DNA from: an uncultured Clostridia bacterium
GTDB taxonomy: Bacteria > Bacillota > Clostridia > Christensenellales > Borkfalkiaceae
Direction: 5' to 3'
DNA: 64,000 bases
NCBI GenBank assembly: GCA_947625095.1
Contig: CANQMX010000007.1
Span: 1 to 64,000 of the forward strand
A model generated the notes under the pieces. The model made no database searches, was not told where the DNA came from, and saw nothing but the letters and a program-made list of their open reading frames with translations. The translations under genes and the position numbers were made by a program. Every line of letters begins with the position of its first letter. Within the stretch, counting starts at the first letter, position 1. Positions 8,378 to 19,400 of this stretch are shown here, in pieces.

Positions 8378-11172
8378 TTCTTACCTGCCTTTTTCTCTTT
8401 ATGCTCGCGCACGATCTCGTGCGGCCATTTGAATTTGAATTTTCTGACGGCGATGTCGAGAAGGAAGAACGCCATCGCAAGGCCGATAAACAGCCACCGC
8501 GGGTCGAATACCCTCCCGAGCGACGTTATAAATGTGGAGAAGATTTGCCAAAATTCGTCCGCTTTAACGGCGTTGCCGTTTCCGCGCTGCGCAATTTCCG
8601 CCATCAACTTTTCGGGCGCGTCGTCCTGCGCCGCCGAATAGTTGAATTCTTGGGAATAGGAAAACGCCTTGTAGATCTCCACCGTCTCCAACACCGTGCC
8701 GTCCGCGGCGCACAGATCGACGGAGATTTTATATATGCCACTCTTTTTGATGACGAAATTGGCGCGCGAATAATTGTTCTCCGCCCCGAGCGTTGTCGTC
8801 ACATAGACGTCGCCGTCCTGCGTTTCGGGAAGGGCGTTGAGGGAGTAGGAGATTTCGCCGTCATCCGACTGCATGATGATCTTTCCGTCGATATATTCCC
8901 CGTCCTCCAGAGACGCGTAGACGCTCAAACGGTTCATGTAGTTATCTTCCTTCAAGTCGAGGCGCACGCTGCTGGGGCGGATATTCTCCACCGGCATCAG
9001 GTTGGCGACCACGTTCTGCAAAAAACGCTTCCCGCTATCGCTTGCCATGAAATCGGCGGACCAATCGCTGTAGACGTCGCACATGAAACTGCCGACCATG
9101 CCTTCGCCGAACTTTTTTTGCGCATAAATGGGTACCTCGTACTCGCCGACGAGCACGATCTCGGCGCCCGAACGTGCCTTTACGCCGAAGAACCCGCCGA
9201 GAGTCGTATCAATGACATATCTGTTTTCGAGGTCTGTACCGTGCCCGACGCCGCTCAAAAGCGGAGAGAGCGCGTCGTAAATACTGGGATTGAATTCGCC
9301 GTACGTTACCTCTTTGATCGCGGGGGCGTTGACGTCGGCGCGCATCTCTTCGAGAAGCTGGTTGCCTTGCGCGAGGTGCAACCTGCCGTTGCCGTGGTCC
9401 TCATCCACGAGAACCCTCATCGTGTTTGCGGCGGCGCCTGAACCCTCCGAGATCCCGATCCCGACGACGGAAATCGTGATCCCGTGGTTTTTATTCGCGT
9501 TTGCCGCGCTCCCGAGATAAACTGCTGCATCCTCTGTGGGCTGACCATCCGTGACGAGGATGATGTGCCGCTTATCCACATTTTGCAAATTCGCGAGCCG
9601 CTGCGTCGCGCGGTCGATCGCCGTGGAAAAGACAGTGGTCTGCCCCTTTCCGATGCCGAGGATCTTTTCACGAATGAGCGCGTCCTGCGTGCACGGCGTG
9701 AGATCGAGTACCATACCGTACTCCGTATCCATCGTCATGATGCCGATATAGTCACGCTCGGTGAGCGCATTGAGACATTCGAGTGCGCCCTGCTTCGCCC
9801 ATTCCAAATTGCTCCTTCCCTGCGCGCCCGGAGTCGACATACTGCCGGAAATATCGATGACGACCATCACGCCCACGGGCGGCGTATAGTCGATCGCCTG
9901 CACGGGCAGTATCTGCTGATACAGTGAATTGTTCATGTCCGAGCGGTTATAGGCGTGTGCGGTCTCGCCGTCCGCCTCCATGCCGCCCGTCGTAAAGACG
10001 CCGCCGCCGTAGGTGTTGACATAGTCATACAGCATGACGTCAAGCCCCTTCTCTTCGAGGTCGCGGCTTGCGATATTGTTGAGAATGACCTGGTCGTATG
10101 CCCGCAGCCCATCCACATCGGTGGGAATATTTGTCGAAGTTTTGAGGTTTACGACGTCGATCTCATAGTTCACCTCATCCTCTTCCAAAAGTTGGACGAG
10201 ACGCTCCGACTCATCCGCCTGTTCGAGAATGAGCAACCTGTTGTGGACTTGAAGCCAACGGTACGCATAGTACTCGTTGTTGATCTGCAACTTCTCGTTT
10301 TGGTAACGCACGCGAGCGAACAGTTCATGCAGGCCCTGTTCGCGGAATGCATAGTTGAACCGCACCGTCTGCGTCCCGACCGACACTCCAACGGTCCGCG
10401 AACTGTCTTCTCCCACCGGCGAACCGTTATCGAACAGTTCGATCTCCGCCTCCTCGATGTTTTCGCGACTCTCGATGATCACGTCGATGGGACAGATCTC
10501 CCCAGTCCTGACGTTACGGTCGGGAAGTTCGATCCCGGTGATCTGCACGACTTCATCGGAATAATCGCTCGGGAAATACACCGTATCCACGGTGATGCCC
10601 TGCGCGGCGATGGAACGGATGACGGAGATCGCGTCCTCATCCGTCTGTTTGCCGTCGGAGACGAGCACGATCTTTCCCGTTTCGGGATGCTCAAACAGCC
10701 CGTGCGCATACTGCAGGGCGGCGGCGATATCCGTCGCGCTCGTATCGGGCAGATCCGATTGCAAAAACAGATCGTATGCTTTAACCGCATCATACATAAA
10801 CGGAGACGCGGTCTCCTGTGTGAAGCCGAACGTCACGACGGCGGCGCGACAACTTTCGTACTCGCTCTCCCGCAAAACGGATCTTACGAAGTCCTCTTTT
10901 TCCTCCCTGTTCTCCTCCGTCGTATCCGATACATCCACCAAAAGGACGAGCTCGTTCTCGGAATTCCCCACATCGTAGTGGAAGGTCATTCCGGAGAGCG
11001 CAAAGATGCACAGCACCATGACGAGCGAGTGCAGGATGACGGAGACGACGCGGTTTCTGTTCTTTCTGAACTTCTTGTTGAGGCGAAGATACAAAAATAC
11101 CGTGAGCGCCGCAGCGGGGATCAGAAGAAGCAACAGCCAAGGATAGGTAAATTGGATGGAAAAATTACGCAT
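8374..11172 (-). CDS. Membrane protein with two vWA-type regions (Bat-like, 932 aa)
   Basis: The N-terminus (YPWLLLLLIPAAALTVFLYLRL) and a second helix near residues 40-65 form the paired N-terminal membrane segments typical of BatA/BatB-like proteins. A first vWA-like strand ELVLLVDVSDT lies near residue 75. A region near 350-410 (DQVILNNIASRD, YGGGVFTTGG) resembles the glutamine amidotransferase-like fold common in this family. A second vWA domain begins near 440 with a canonical MIDAS motif, VIDISGSMS, followed by a conserved TDGQP. A C-terminal hydrophobic helix (WLFIGLAMAFFLLDIAV) gives a third anchor and a basic tail. Such proteins act with MoxR ATPases and DUF58 proteins in assembling or activating partner complexes. 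The partner here is not shown by the sequence. The gene starts 5 bp after the BatA-like gene and overlaps the LRR gene downstream. Confidence 0.85.
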   Translation of the reverse strand: MRNFSIQFTYPWLLLLLIPAAALTVFLYLRLNKKFRKNRNRVVSVILHSLVMVLCIFALSGMTFHYDVGNSENELVLLVDVSDTTEENREEKEDFVRSVLRESEYESCRAAVVTFGFTQETASPFMYDAVKAYDLFLQSDLPDTSATDIAAALQYAHGLFEHPETGKIVLVSDGKQTDEDAISVIRSIAAQGITVDTVYFPSDYSDEVVQITGIELPDRNVRTGEICPIDVIIESRENIEEAEIELFDNGSPVGEDSSRTVGVSVGTQTVRFNYAFREQGLHELFARVRYQNEKLQINNEYYAYRWLQVHNRLLILEQADESERLVQLLEEDEVNYEIDVVNLKTSTNIPTDVDGLRAYDQVILNNIASRDLEEKGLDVMLYDYVNTYGGGVFTTGGMEADGETAHAYNRSDMNNSLYQQILPVQAIDYTPPVGVMVVIDISGSMSTPGAQGRSNLEWAKQGALECLNALTERDYIGIMTMDTEYGMVLDLTPCTQDALIREKILGIGKGQTTVFSTAIDRATQRLANLQNVDKRHIILVTDGQPTEDAAVYLGSAANANKNHGITISVVGIGISEGSGAAANTMRVLVDEDHGNGRLHLAQGNQLLEEMRADVNAPAIKEVTYGEFNPSIYDALSPLLSGVGHGTDLENRYVIDTTLGGFFGVKARSGAEIVLVGEYEVPIYAQKKFGEGMVGSFMCDVYSDWSADFMASDSGKRFLQNVVANLMPVENIRPSSVRLDLKEDNYMNRLSVYASLEDGEYIDGKIIMQSDDGEISYSLNALPETQDGDVYVTTTLGAENNYSRANFVIKKSGIYKISVDLCAADGTVLETVEIYKAFSYSQEFNYSAAQDDAPEKLMAEIAQRGNGNAVKADEFWQIFSTFITSLGRVFDPRWLFIGLAMAFFLLDIAVRKFKFKWPHEIVREHKEKKAGKK

Positions 11173-11177
11173 GAGCT

Positions 11178-13127
11178 CTACCTACCCTCCCTTGAATGTA
11201 AGATCCACTCCAAGAAGAGCAATGCCACGAGCGCGGCGGCAAGGTAAATGAGCAGATCGTCGTAAGAGAAACCGCTGTAATTTTCCTTGTAGGGATCTTC
11301 CAGCGTATCCTCCACCGCCCACAGGTTGCTTTCCGCTCTCGGCGCACGCACAAAAATGCTGACGTTGACGGGGTCTTTGTCGGTAAAATACAGTTCCTGC
11401 CGCAAGATATATGTGCCCGGGATGGAAAATTTCAGCGTCGCGGGGAACTCCTCGACGGGATCGGCGGTATCCGAATAGGTGACCCGCGGACCCCGCGCGT
11501 TAAGCACAACATCCTCGTTTACTTCAAACGCGGTGCCGTTGACCGTCGTGGGCAGGAAATAGTTAAATATATTGTAGAGCAAGATGATCCATTCGGGCTG
11601 CAGCGCGATATTGGAATAGTGCACGCTGAACGGAAGAACGGCAATCTTGATATTTTTTTGGTTTTCGACGAGAAGAAGGGGATCGGAGCCGATCGTGAGC
11701 AATGCCTCATAATCGGACTCGAAATCAAACACGGTATAGCGGCTGACCTGGATGTATTCGGGTACGAGATATTGCGTCACGGAGTGCGCCGTCATCCCGT
11801 CGCACGGAATCAATGAACCGTTCGCCGTCGCCTTTATGGTGCGAAGCCGCAATCCCGTTCCTGCGGGCGCGCGGTCGGGGTCGGCAAGCAATACCGCTCC
11901 GTCCAGCGGAAGCACATCGGGCGCGGTGTGCTCATACACATAGAAATCGTACCCGCTCTGCGGGAATTCCTGCCCCTTGGGAACTTCATCCACCTGCAAC
12001 TGCCAACGATTGGCAAAAAGCGCCTTCAACGAGTCGAGCGCGCTTGTAAAGAAGGGGTTTGGATCGGTACTCGCATAGAGCACTTTGATAAGCTCCTTCT
12101 GTCCGTCATAGAGGGAAAAATTATTGTCCGTACGGAAATAATCGTCCTCATCCACGGACACACGGATGGATCGATAGGAATAAAACCTATCGGAAGTCCC
12201 GAGATCGTAATATATGATATTTTCGGTGTCCGCGCCGCCACCGTCGCAAAAGACGACCGTCTTTACCGCATCTCCGTCGCAATAGACGCTTTGAGAAACC
12301 GAAATCGAACGCCCGCTCGCAGTGGAATCCTGCGCGTCTGCGCCTGATATGTTGAGCTGCACTTCCAATTCCCTATTGTTCCCGTAATTTGCCACCTCAA
12401 CCGTTATGACATAAAAGCCATCCACCAGTTCCGAAGTAGCGGAGAGCACGGCGGCGTTCCACTCGCCCGTTTCGGCGACGGAGACGACCGTCACATTTTC
12501 GGGAATATAGCTGTATTGGACGTCGGTGTAAAGATAGATCTTTGCCGAGGGATTCACCGCAAGCACATCCTCCGACAGTGTCAGAGCGGCGTTGATATCA
12601 CTCGATCCGTACGAGCACGTTACCTCTCCGTTTTCAAGGGCGTCAAACTCATCATAGAGGATCCGACTGTTTTCCTGCTTGACGCGCTGTGCCAAAAATG
12701 TGGGCGATGCGTCCGCCAATATGACCGAAGCGTTGCCGCCCTTTTGTATGGTCTCCTCGGAGAGCTTTCTCGCCCCCTCCACGGCGCGGTCGAAGCGGGT
12801 CTCGTTTTCCGTGCCCGCATACATACTCGCGGATGAATCGATGATCGCGATCGTATCGAGTTCGCCCGTATCGTTGCTGTGCACGATGGCGGGTTGCGCG
12901 AGAATGAGCGCCATGGCGATCAAAATGAGGAGTTGACAGATAAACAGAATAATGTTCCGCACCCTACTGGTCGGAAGCCGTTTCTTTCTGTATTTCAAGC
13001 TCAATTTCCAGACGTATGTCGTGGAAACGTGCTTTGTCTGATAATTGGGCTTGATCACGTAGATGAGAATGAGCGCCAAAACGCCCAAAAGCCCCAATAA
13101 GCCCAAAGGTAAAAGCAATGACATCAT
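11178..13127 (-). CDS. BatA-like vWA membrane protein (649 aa)
   Basis: The N-terminus has the BatA_N pattern: a first helix (LLLPLGLLGLLGVLALILIYVI), a basic loop, then a second helix (NIILFICQLLILIAMALILAQP). A vWA domain with a MIDAS-type motif AIIDSSASM follows near residue 95. The middle carries beta-sandwich-like sequence, and a C-terminal helix (DLLIYLAAALVALLFLEWIL) ends close to the stop. The start overlaps the DUF58 stop codon (ATGA at 13124-13127). A second in-frame ATG follows immediately and could also be used. In MoxR operons elsewhere, BatA-like proteins are membrane partners of MoxR and DUF58. The role here is inferred from order and architecture. Confidence 0.85.
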   Translation of the reverse strand: MMSLLLPLGLLGLLGVLALILIYVIKPNYQTKHVSTTYVWKLSLKYRKKRLPTSRVRNIILFICQLLILIAMALILAQPAIVHSNDTGELDTIAIIDSSASMYAGTENETRFDRAVEGARKLSEETIQKGGNASVILADASPTFLAQRVKQENSRILYDEFDALENGEVTCSYGSSDINAALTLSEDVLAVNPSAKIYLYTDVQYSYIPENVTVVSVAETGEWNAAVLSATSELVDGFYVITVEVANYGNNRELEVQLNISGADAQDSTASGRSISVSQSVYCDGDAVKTVVFCDGGGADTENIIYYDLGTSDRFYSYRSIRVSVDEDDYFRTDNNFSLYDGQKELIKVLYASTDPNPFFTSALDSLKALFANRWQLQVDEVPKGQEFPQSGYDFYVYEHTAPDVLPLDGAVLLADPDRAPAGTGLRLRTIKATANGSLIPCDGMTAHSVTQYLVPEYIQVSRYTVFDFESDYEALLTIGSDPLLLVENQKNIKIAVLPFSVHYSNIALQPEWIILLYNIFNYFLPTTVNGTAFEVNEDVVLNARGPRVTYSDTADPVEEFPATLKFSIPGTYILRQELYFTDKDPVNVSIFVRAPRAESNLWAVEDTLEDPYKENYSGFSYDDLLIYLAAALVALLFLEWILHSREGR

Positions 13128-14023
13128 GACATGATCCCAGATTTCAGAAGCTCCCCGAAGAGTACGCGCTCGATGGGAGTCTCCGAAGAGACGGAAATAT
13201 AGCCCGCGCCGCGCTTGGCGGTATAGGAGCGTATATCTTCGCGCAAGTCGCGCAGCGCTTCCTGATACGCCTGTTGCATTGCGGGATTGATTCTCAAACG
13301 CATATTCCTCGGATCTTCAAGATCCTCGGCTTCAGCATCCACGAGGAACACCCTGCCGTCGTAGGACGGTTCGATCTCCTCCGGCGAGAGAACTTGCACA
13401 AGCAGAACCTGCCTCTTTTTATAGCACAAAAAGTCGACCGCTTTCTTCCAATCGCTTTCGGTGAGAAAATCGGATACGATAACGGTGAGACCGTTGTTGT
13501 TTCCCGTTTCACGACATCCCGTGACGCACGCTTCGAGATCGGTGCTTCCCTCGAATTCGAGCTCGCGGATAGAACTCATCGCGCGAAAGAACGCGTTTTT
13601 CCCCACGAGCGTGCCGAACGGGTTGTCCGAAACATTGCCGCGCATGAGATGGAACGTCAACTTGTCCATATTCTGGACAGCCAAAAAGCCGAGCGCAGCC
13701 GCGGCGCCTATGGCGTAAGCGCCTTTTTGCTCGTCGTTCTTCCCGACCGAAGCGGATAGATCCAAAAATACCTGCACCTGCATCTGCCTTTCGTCCGTAA
13801 ACAGGCGCAGGAAATATTTTTCGAATCGGCTAAACAAATTCCAGTCGATGCGGCGGATATCGTCTCCGAGTTGGTATTCGCGGAAATCGGCAAATTCAAC
13901 GGTCTGTCCGTACGTCTTCACCAGATGTTTCCCGCCGAAATACCCCGCGAGATTGGATCTTAAATTTAACGACAGCGTCTCCAAACGACTGAAAAACGCG
14001 TCATCGAGTTGCGTTACCTTCAT
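13124..14023 (-). CDS. DUF58 domain protein of a MoxR operon (299 aa)
   Basis: This is the typical DUF58 layout: the signature block near residues 45-70 (FREYQLGDDIRRIDW, followed by a short Phe/Arg-rich segment) and then a degenerate vWA-like fold beginning VFLDLSASV. The length matches the family. The function of DUF58 proteins is not firmly established; they almost always accompany MoxR AAA+ ATPases and vWA proteins. It lies 16 bp after moxR and overlaps the BatA-like gene by 4 nt. The Shine-Dalgarno sequence is weak, suggesting coupling to the gene upstream. Confidence 0.9.
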   Translation of the reverse strand: MKVTQLDDAFFSRLETLSLNLRSNLAGYFGGKHLVKTYGQTVEFADFREYQLGDDIRRIDWNLFSRFEKYFLRLFTDERQMQVQVFLDLSASVGKNDEQKGAYAIGAAAALGFLAVQNMDKLTFHLMRGNVSDNPFGTLVGKNAFFRAMSSIRELEFEGSTDLEACVTGCRETGNNNGLTVIVSDFLTESDWKKAVDFLCYKKRQVLLVQVLSPEEIEPSYDGRVFLVDAEAEDLEDPRNMRLRINPAMQQAYQEALRDLREDIRSYTAKRGAGYISVSSETPIERVLFGELLKSGIMS

Positions 14024-14039
14024 TCACTTATACGCCCGT

Positions 14040-15212
14040 TTATTTTCTGCCGAACAAGCCGCGCTTCTTCTTTTTTTCTGCGTCCTCGGCGGTCTCCGCC
14101 CCCTCCTGCTCCGCGGGCGCTGCGGCCTCCGCGGGCTTTGCGCTCTCCGCGGGCTTTGCGGGCGCTTCCGCGCCCTTCTTTTCCTCCGCGGGGGAGACAA
14201 GCGGTTTGCCCGTCACGGGGCGTTTGTGGTACTTTTTCTCCACCTCGTCGAGGATCATGGTGATGACGTCGTCTGCAGTGATGCGCTCCGCGACCGCTTC
14301 GAAGTTGAGCTTCAAACGGTGGCGGAACACGGGATAGGCCATCTCGAACAAATCGTAGTAGGAGACATTATACCTGCCTTTGATGAGGGCGAGCACCTTC
14401 GCCGCCGAGACGATCGCCTGTCCCGCACGCGGGCTTGCGCCGACGCGGATATACTTCTTTGCCGCCTCCGTCGCGCACTCGCCGTCGGGTCTTGTCGCCG
14501 CGACGAGCACCATCGCATATTTCAGCACGTCCTCCGCGATGGGGATCTGGTTGGCGGTCTTGCGCATAGCGAGCAGCTGTTCGCCCGTGCACGCCCGTTC
14601 CGCCACTTCGTCCATCGTCTTTTGCGTGAGGCTGACGATCTGCATGAGTTCATCCAGCGAGGGATCTGGCACGAGCAGTTTGAACATAAAGCGGTCCATC
14701 TGCGCTTCGGGCAGAGGATATGTGCCGTCCTGTTCGATGGGGTTCTGCGTGGCGAGCACGAAGAACGGCTCGTTGAGTTTGCGCGAAACGCCCATGACTG
14801 TTACCGTGTGCTCCTGCATAGCTTCGAGGAGCGCCGACTGCGTCTTGGGGGTGGCGCGGTTGATCTCATCGGCGAGGATGATGTTGCTGAAAATAGGCCC
14901 GGGCTGGAAGTTGAACTGCGAGTTGCCCTTTTCATCCTTGACGATGATATTGGTGCCCGTCACGTCCGCGGGCATGAGGTCGGGGGTGAACTGAATACGC
15001 GAGAAGGGCAGATCGAACACTCTTCCGAGCGTTCTGACGAGCCTCGTCTTGCCGACGCCGGGCACGCCCTCGAGGAGCACGTTGCCGCCGGCGATCATGG
15101 CAATGACCGTGCCCCGCACGACCTTTTCCTGTCCGATGACGTCGCGCGAGATCTGTTTGAAGATCTGCGTGCAGATTTCGCTGAATTGCTTGATGTCTTG
15201 TTCTGTTACCAT
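14040..15212 (-). CDS. MoxR-family AAA+ ATPase (390 aa)
   Basis: Walker A GVPGVGKTRL lies near residue 55 and Walker B/sensor IILADEINRA near residue 115, followed by the MoxR-typical block TQSALLEAMQE and the sensor-1 region VLATQNPIEQDGTYPLPEAQ. The family core (about 320 aa) is followed by a ~65-aa Ala/Pro/Glu/Lys-rich tail ending KKKKRGLFGRK, longer than usual and probably disordered. MoxR proteins are chaperone-like ATPases working with vWA proteins to mature or insert cofactors into complexes. The gene is preceded by a 33-bp gap with an AG-rich Shine-Dalgarno-like stretch. Confidence 0.93.
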   Translation of the reverse strand: MVTEQDIKQFSEICTQIFKQISRDVIGQEKVVRGTVIAMIAGGNVLLEGVPGVGKTRLVRTLGRVFDLPFSRIQFTPDLMPADVTGTNIIVKDEKGNSQFNFQPGPIFSNIILADEINRATPKTQSALLEAMQEHTVTVMGVSRKLNEPFFVLATQNPIEQDGTYPLPEAQMDRFMFKLLVPDPSLDELMQIVSLTQKTMDEVAERACTGEQLLAMRKTANQIPIAEDVLKYAMVLVAATRPDGECATEAAKKYIRVGASPRAGQAIVSAAKVLALIKGRYNVSYYDLFEMAYPVFRHRLKLNFEAVAERITADDVITMILDEVEKKYHKRPVTGKPLVSPAEEKKGAEAPAKPAESAKPAEAAAPAEQEGAETAEDAEKKKKRGLFGRK

Positions 15213-15245
15213 TGTATCTCTCTCTTTGTAAGAATTTTTGTCGCT

Positions 15246-16346
15246 TTAATTGCCGCCGCCGCTCTCGCCGCCTTCCGAGCCGCCCTTCCCGATGGAATCG
15301 AGGTAGCCAGAAACGCCGCCCTGCAGGTCTCCTGGAATATTGCTCCCGTCGCCGAGGCGTCCCATCGCGTCGTCGTAGGCGTCGCCGTACTGATCGCCGT
15401 AATAGGTCTGCCCGTCATTGACCTGCTGGTTGCTATTGTCGTGGGCGTCGCCGCTACCGTTTGCGGGGTTAGTCGGGCGTTGTGGGTCTTGGGGCGGCGC
15501 ATCTTCGGAGTCGACTGGGAGTGAATTGTCGCTATCGCCGCCGTCTCCGTCTTGGCCGTCGTCCAGCAAATCGCCGAGTGCGTCGACTTCCGCAAACGTA
15601 GCGCGCACGCGGATATTTTTCGCCACGCCTTCATCTTGGCGAACGGGATCGTACAGGCCGTCCGACCAGCCCGTAAACACATAGCCCTCGTCGGGCACGG
15701 CGATCACGGCGGGAGCGTTCTCCCCCTTGGTTACGGAAATGCTCTCCTTTACCTCGTCGCCGATGCCCTCCTCCGTCAAAAAGTAAATTTTACCGCCCTT
15801 CTTTTCAACGGTATAACCGCAGGAGAACTCCCGTTCCTCTTCAAGGGAGGCGGCATACGCAACGCCGCTGGGAATGACGCCCGCCACATAGAGGGAATCG
15901 ACGGTGAGCGCGCCCACGCCGAGGATGGCGGAGGCGCCTACGGCAACGCACAGCGCGACCGAGGCGGCCACCTTGATGAGGGTATGGTCGGCGGTTCTCA
16001 GTGCCTTTTCGGTGTCCTCGCGCTGCAATTTTGCGAGGTAGGAAGTATCCCCCTCGAGTTCCATCATCGTGATGAGGCGCTCTTCGAGGCCGATCGCGTC
16101 GATCTCGCGCGCCACTTCCCTTGCGGAGGGGCGGTATTTGAGGAAATAGAAGAGGAGGGCGCTTCCCGCAAACGAGACGGCAAACAGCCCGAGCGCGAGC
16201 CAAATACCCGCGCGGAAGCCTGCGATCCACGAGGCGAGCGCAGTCACAAGGAGCACGCCGCAGGCGATGATGAGCGCGGCGAGCGCCGATTTCAAGATAG
16301 CTCCGCGGACGATCCTCCGCTGAAATCTTTTCATGCTGTCCTTCAT
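15246..16346 (-). CDS. Membrane protein of the MoxR cluster with repeat-like domain and acidic tail (366 aa)
   Basis: Not recognised as a named family. Two membrane helices lie near residues 18-38 and 42-68, and a third hydrophobic segment near 125-150. After it comes a domain containing GYVFTGWSDGLYDP, which resembles the core of InlB/Listeria-Bacteroides repeats also present in the flanking lipoproteins. The last ~110 residues are Asp/Gly/Asn/Gln-rich and low in hydrophobics (for example GQDGDGGDSDN) and end SEGGESGGGN, probably a disordered tail. A good AAGGAGG lies ~7 nt before the start. Its position directly upstream of moxR suggests a membrane scaffold for the same system, but that is inference. 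Confidence 0.7.
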   Translation of the reverse strand: MKDSMKRFQRRIVRGAILKSALAALIIACGVLLVTALASWIAGFRAGIWLALGLFAVSFAGSALLFYFLKYRPSAREVAREIDAIGLEERLITMMELEGDTSYLAKLQREDTEKALRTADHTLIKVAASVALCVAVGASAILGVGALTVDSLYVAGVIPSGVAYAASLEEEREFSCGYTVEKKGGKIYFLTEEGIGDEVKESISVTKGENAPAVIAVPDEGYVFTGWSDGLYDPVRQDEGVAKNIRVRATFAEVDALGDLLDDGQDGDGGDSDNSLPVDSEDAPPQDPQRPTNPANGSGDAHDNSNQQVNDGQTYYGDQYGDAYDDAMGRLGDGSNIPGDLQGGVSGYLDSIGKGGSEGGESGGGN

Positions 16347-16397
16347 AGTATCCTCCTTTCAAAGGTGATTTTTCACAGTTTCTTTGAAACGCGTATG

Positions 16398-16430
16398 CCT
16401 CAGCGGTATTTCCGAAGAAAACCGCTGAGG
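16398..16430 (-). terminator. Hairpin between the giant LRR gene and the MoxR cluster
   Basis: Ten-bp stem CCTCAGCGGT/ACCGCTGAGG with a 13-nt loop, in the 132-bp gap after the 3,216-aa gene. No U-tract follows on the minus strand and no convincing promoter was seen after it. It may attenuate or process the transcript rather than end it. Confidence 0.35.
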
Positions 16431-16478
16431 TCTTGCTGCGTTTGTTCAATTTATTTCGCAAGTTTGCGAAAATTTGCC

Positions 16479-19400
16479 CTAATCCTTTACGATATCGCTA
16501 TACCCGGGGAAGTCCGTCGCGCCCGAAGCCTTCAATGCTTGTGCGTACGTTGCATCGAAGGAAACGCCGCTCAAATCCATTGCCCCATCGCTGGTTCCTT
16601 GGATCCACGCCAAACCGCGGGTCGCAAATGTCTCATATTTGGATGCACCGAAATAGATGTGGTTCGTTTCCGTCGGATACCACCACTTCCCTGCCGAAAA
16701 GCTCACCCATGTACGAGGGACGAAAACATGGATATTGGGCGTATTTGCATTGAAGAGAGAATATACCTGTGTGCTGACTCTTTCGGGCAGATTCACGAAT
16801 TTCAGCGATGCACAATTCTGGAACGCGTAAGAGCCGATGGTCGCTACATTTTCGCCGAGTTTGACCCATTCGAGCGCGGGATCGTTCGTGCACATGGAGG
16901 CAGGAGTCTCCGTTAAACTGTCAGGGAGCGTAAGATTTTTGAGATTTGCGCAATCCGCGAATGCGCCGCCGTTATTGCCACCGCGAATTGTAGTGAGCCC
17001 GCTCGGAAGTGTGATCGTCGTTATTCCCGTTCCGTTGAATGCTCCGCCGCCGATCGTTGTGATTTGATCGGGAAGTTTGTTTTCCGTCTCCTTGCCATCT
17101 GCCGCAACCGCAACGACTTTGGTGAGGCTCGCAAGACCCTTGAACCATGCGTCACCGATCACGGTTATGTGCGTTCCGAACTTGACCGTAGCAAGGGCCG
17201 CGTCGTTCTGGAACATATTAGTTATGGATGCCTCCTCAAAGGTCGTATCGATGGTCGCCTCCGTGAGTACGGGCATATCGCCGAATGCGCTTGCTTCGAG
17301 CGTCGTTACGGTCGAGGGGATCGAGATCGAGGTGATGCCTGTATTCTTGAACGCACCGCCCCTGACGGTCGTAACGCTCGCGGGGATGGTGAACGAGGTG
17401 AGTCCCGTGCAATCCAGGAACCAGTTGGCGCCGATCTTAGTAAATTCCGCGGGGAAAGTAACCTTGGTGAGCGCACTGTTCTTTTGGAATAGATACGAAA
17501 CACTACCCGCCGCGGTATTGAGCGCTTCCGCGCTGCCTTGGAATTCGATCTCCTTGATTGCGCTTTCGGCAAAGGCGTAGTTCAAGAATGTTTCGATCCC
17601 ATTGGGAACGATGAGTTTGTTCATCGCGGTATTCTTGAAGGCGTACTGACCGATCTTCGTGATCTTGGAAGGGATCGTGAACGTACCGATCGTACGAGCC
17701 TGCAATTCCGCAAGCACTTCATCGGTGAGTTCCGTAACGTCGTCTGCGAGCGCAAACGTCGTGGAGCCGGTGGGATAGGCGACCAATACCTTCGTATCTG
17801 CATCCTTCTTATAGAGTTCTCCGTGCGTTCCCACCGCAAAATTCGTATTTTGATCGTCCACGGTAAACGCCGTCAACGAATCGCACAAATGGAACGCGCC
17901 TTTATTGACCGTGGTGATCGCCTTACCGATCTTGAACGTTGTAAAGTCGGTATTGCGGAACGAATACTGGCCAATGGTTGTCACCGCGTTTTCATTCATC
18001 GTGATGGAGGAAAGGCTCGTGCAACCGTCAAAGGCATAGTTCGGGATCGACGTGATGCTGTTATTGAGCGTGACCGATGTGATCTCTGTGCAATTTTGCA
18101 GAACGTATGTTCCGATCGAGGTCATTGTGCTCAGGTCGATGCTCTGCAACGCGCTGCACCCTGCGAATGCATAATTGCCGAGTTGCGTGATGTTTGCCGG
18201 AAGCGTAACGGTTTTCAGATTCTCACAATCCTGGAAGAAGTTGTTGCCCAGCTTGACGAGGTTTACATTCGTCATCTTGGAGAGATCCATCGTGGTGACC
18301 GCCGTTCCCTTGAACAGACTCGTGCCGAGCGTCTTGAGATCGGAAAGCGTTGCGGGCCAAGTAATGGTATCGAGCATCGTGCAGCCGCTGAACGCACTGT
18401 TGCCGATCTCGGTAAGCCCCGTTGCTTGAACCGTCACGCTCTTGAGCGCCGTGCAAGCCTGGAACATACTTTTGGGGATCTTGGTCACGTCGCTCGCGAT
18501 CGTCACCGAACCGAGCGAAAGCGAACCCTGGAATGTGTTGTCCCCCCATGTAATGCCTCCGTTAACCGTGATTTGTGTAAATCCGGTGTTCTGGAATGCA
18601 TTGCTTCCGGTCTTCGATACTTTGGAGAAGTCGAACGAGGCGAGGCCCGTGCAATCCTGGAAGGAACTTGCACCCACTGTAATTTGATCCGCTTGGATCG
18701 TCACCGAGGTAAGATTCGCGGCGCCTTTGAATGCACTGTCGTTGATCGTCGTATACGTCGCGGGAAGCGTGATCGATGTAAGTCCAGAGCCCGAAAACGC
18801 TTCTTTGCCGATACCGGTGAGCGTTCCGTTGCTTCCGGTCGTGGCAAACGTGGCGGGAAGTATGACCTCCGTCAATGTGGTGACATTTTGGAATGAGTGA
18901 CCGCTGATCGACTTGACCTTCGTCTTGGAGAGATCGACCCTCGTCAATTTCGTTCCGCGGAAAGTAAAATCATCGCTATCTTTCCACGTGGAGCTCTGCT
19001 TGTACTTCAAAAACTCACGGCCAATATAAACCAACGTAGTAGGGAATGTCACTTCTTCAAGGTTGGAACAGCCGTCGAATGCGCTCGTCCCCAGCCCTTC
19101 TACGCCCTCTGGAATATCGAAGCGTCTGAGCGCCGTGCATCCCGCAAACGCACTGCTGCCGATCTTTGTCACATTTTCGGGGATATCGATCTCCGTAAGC
19201 GAAATACAATCCTTAAACATGCTGCTGCCGATCTCGGTGAGGCTGCTCGGCAAGATCACCGTTTCAAGTGCGGAGCAACCCGAGAAATAGCTGCTGCCCA
19301 ACGTCTTGATCGTGGTCGCTTTCGACATATCCACATATTCCAACTTCGTGTTGTTTGCAAATACGTTACCCTGCGACGAACTCGCCGTAAATTTTGCCGC

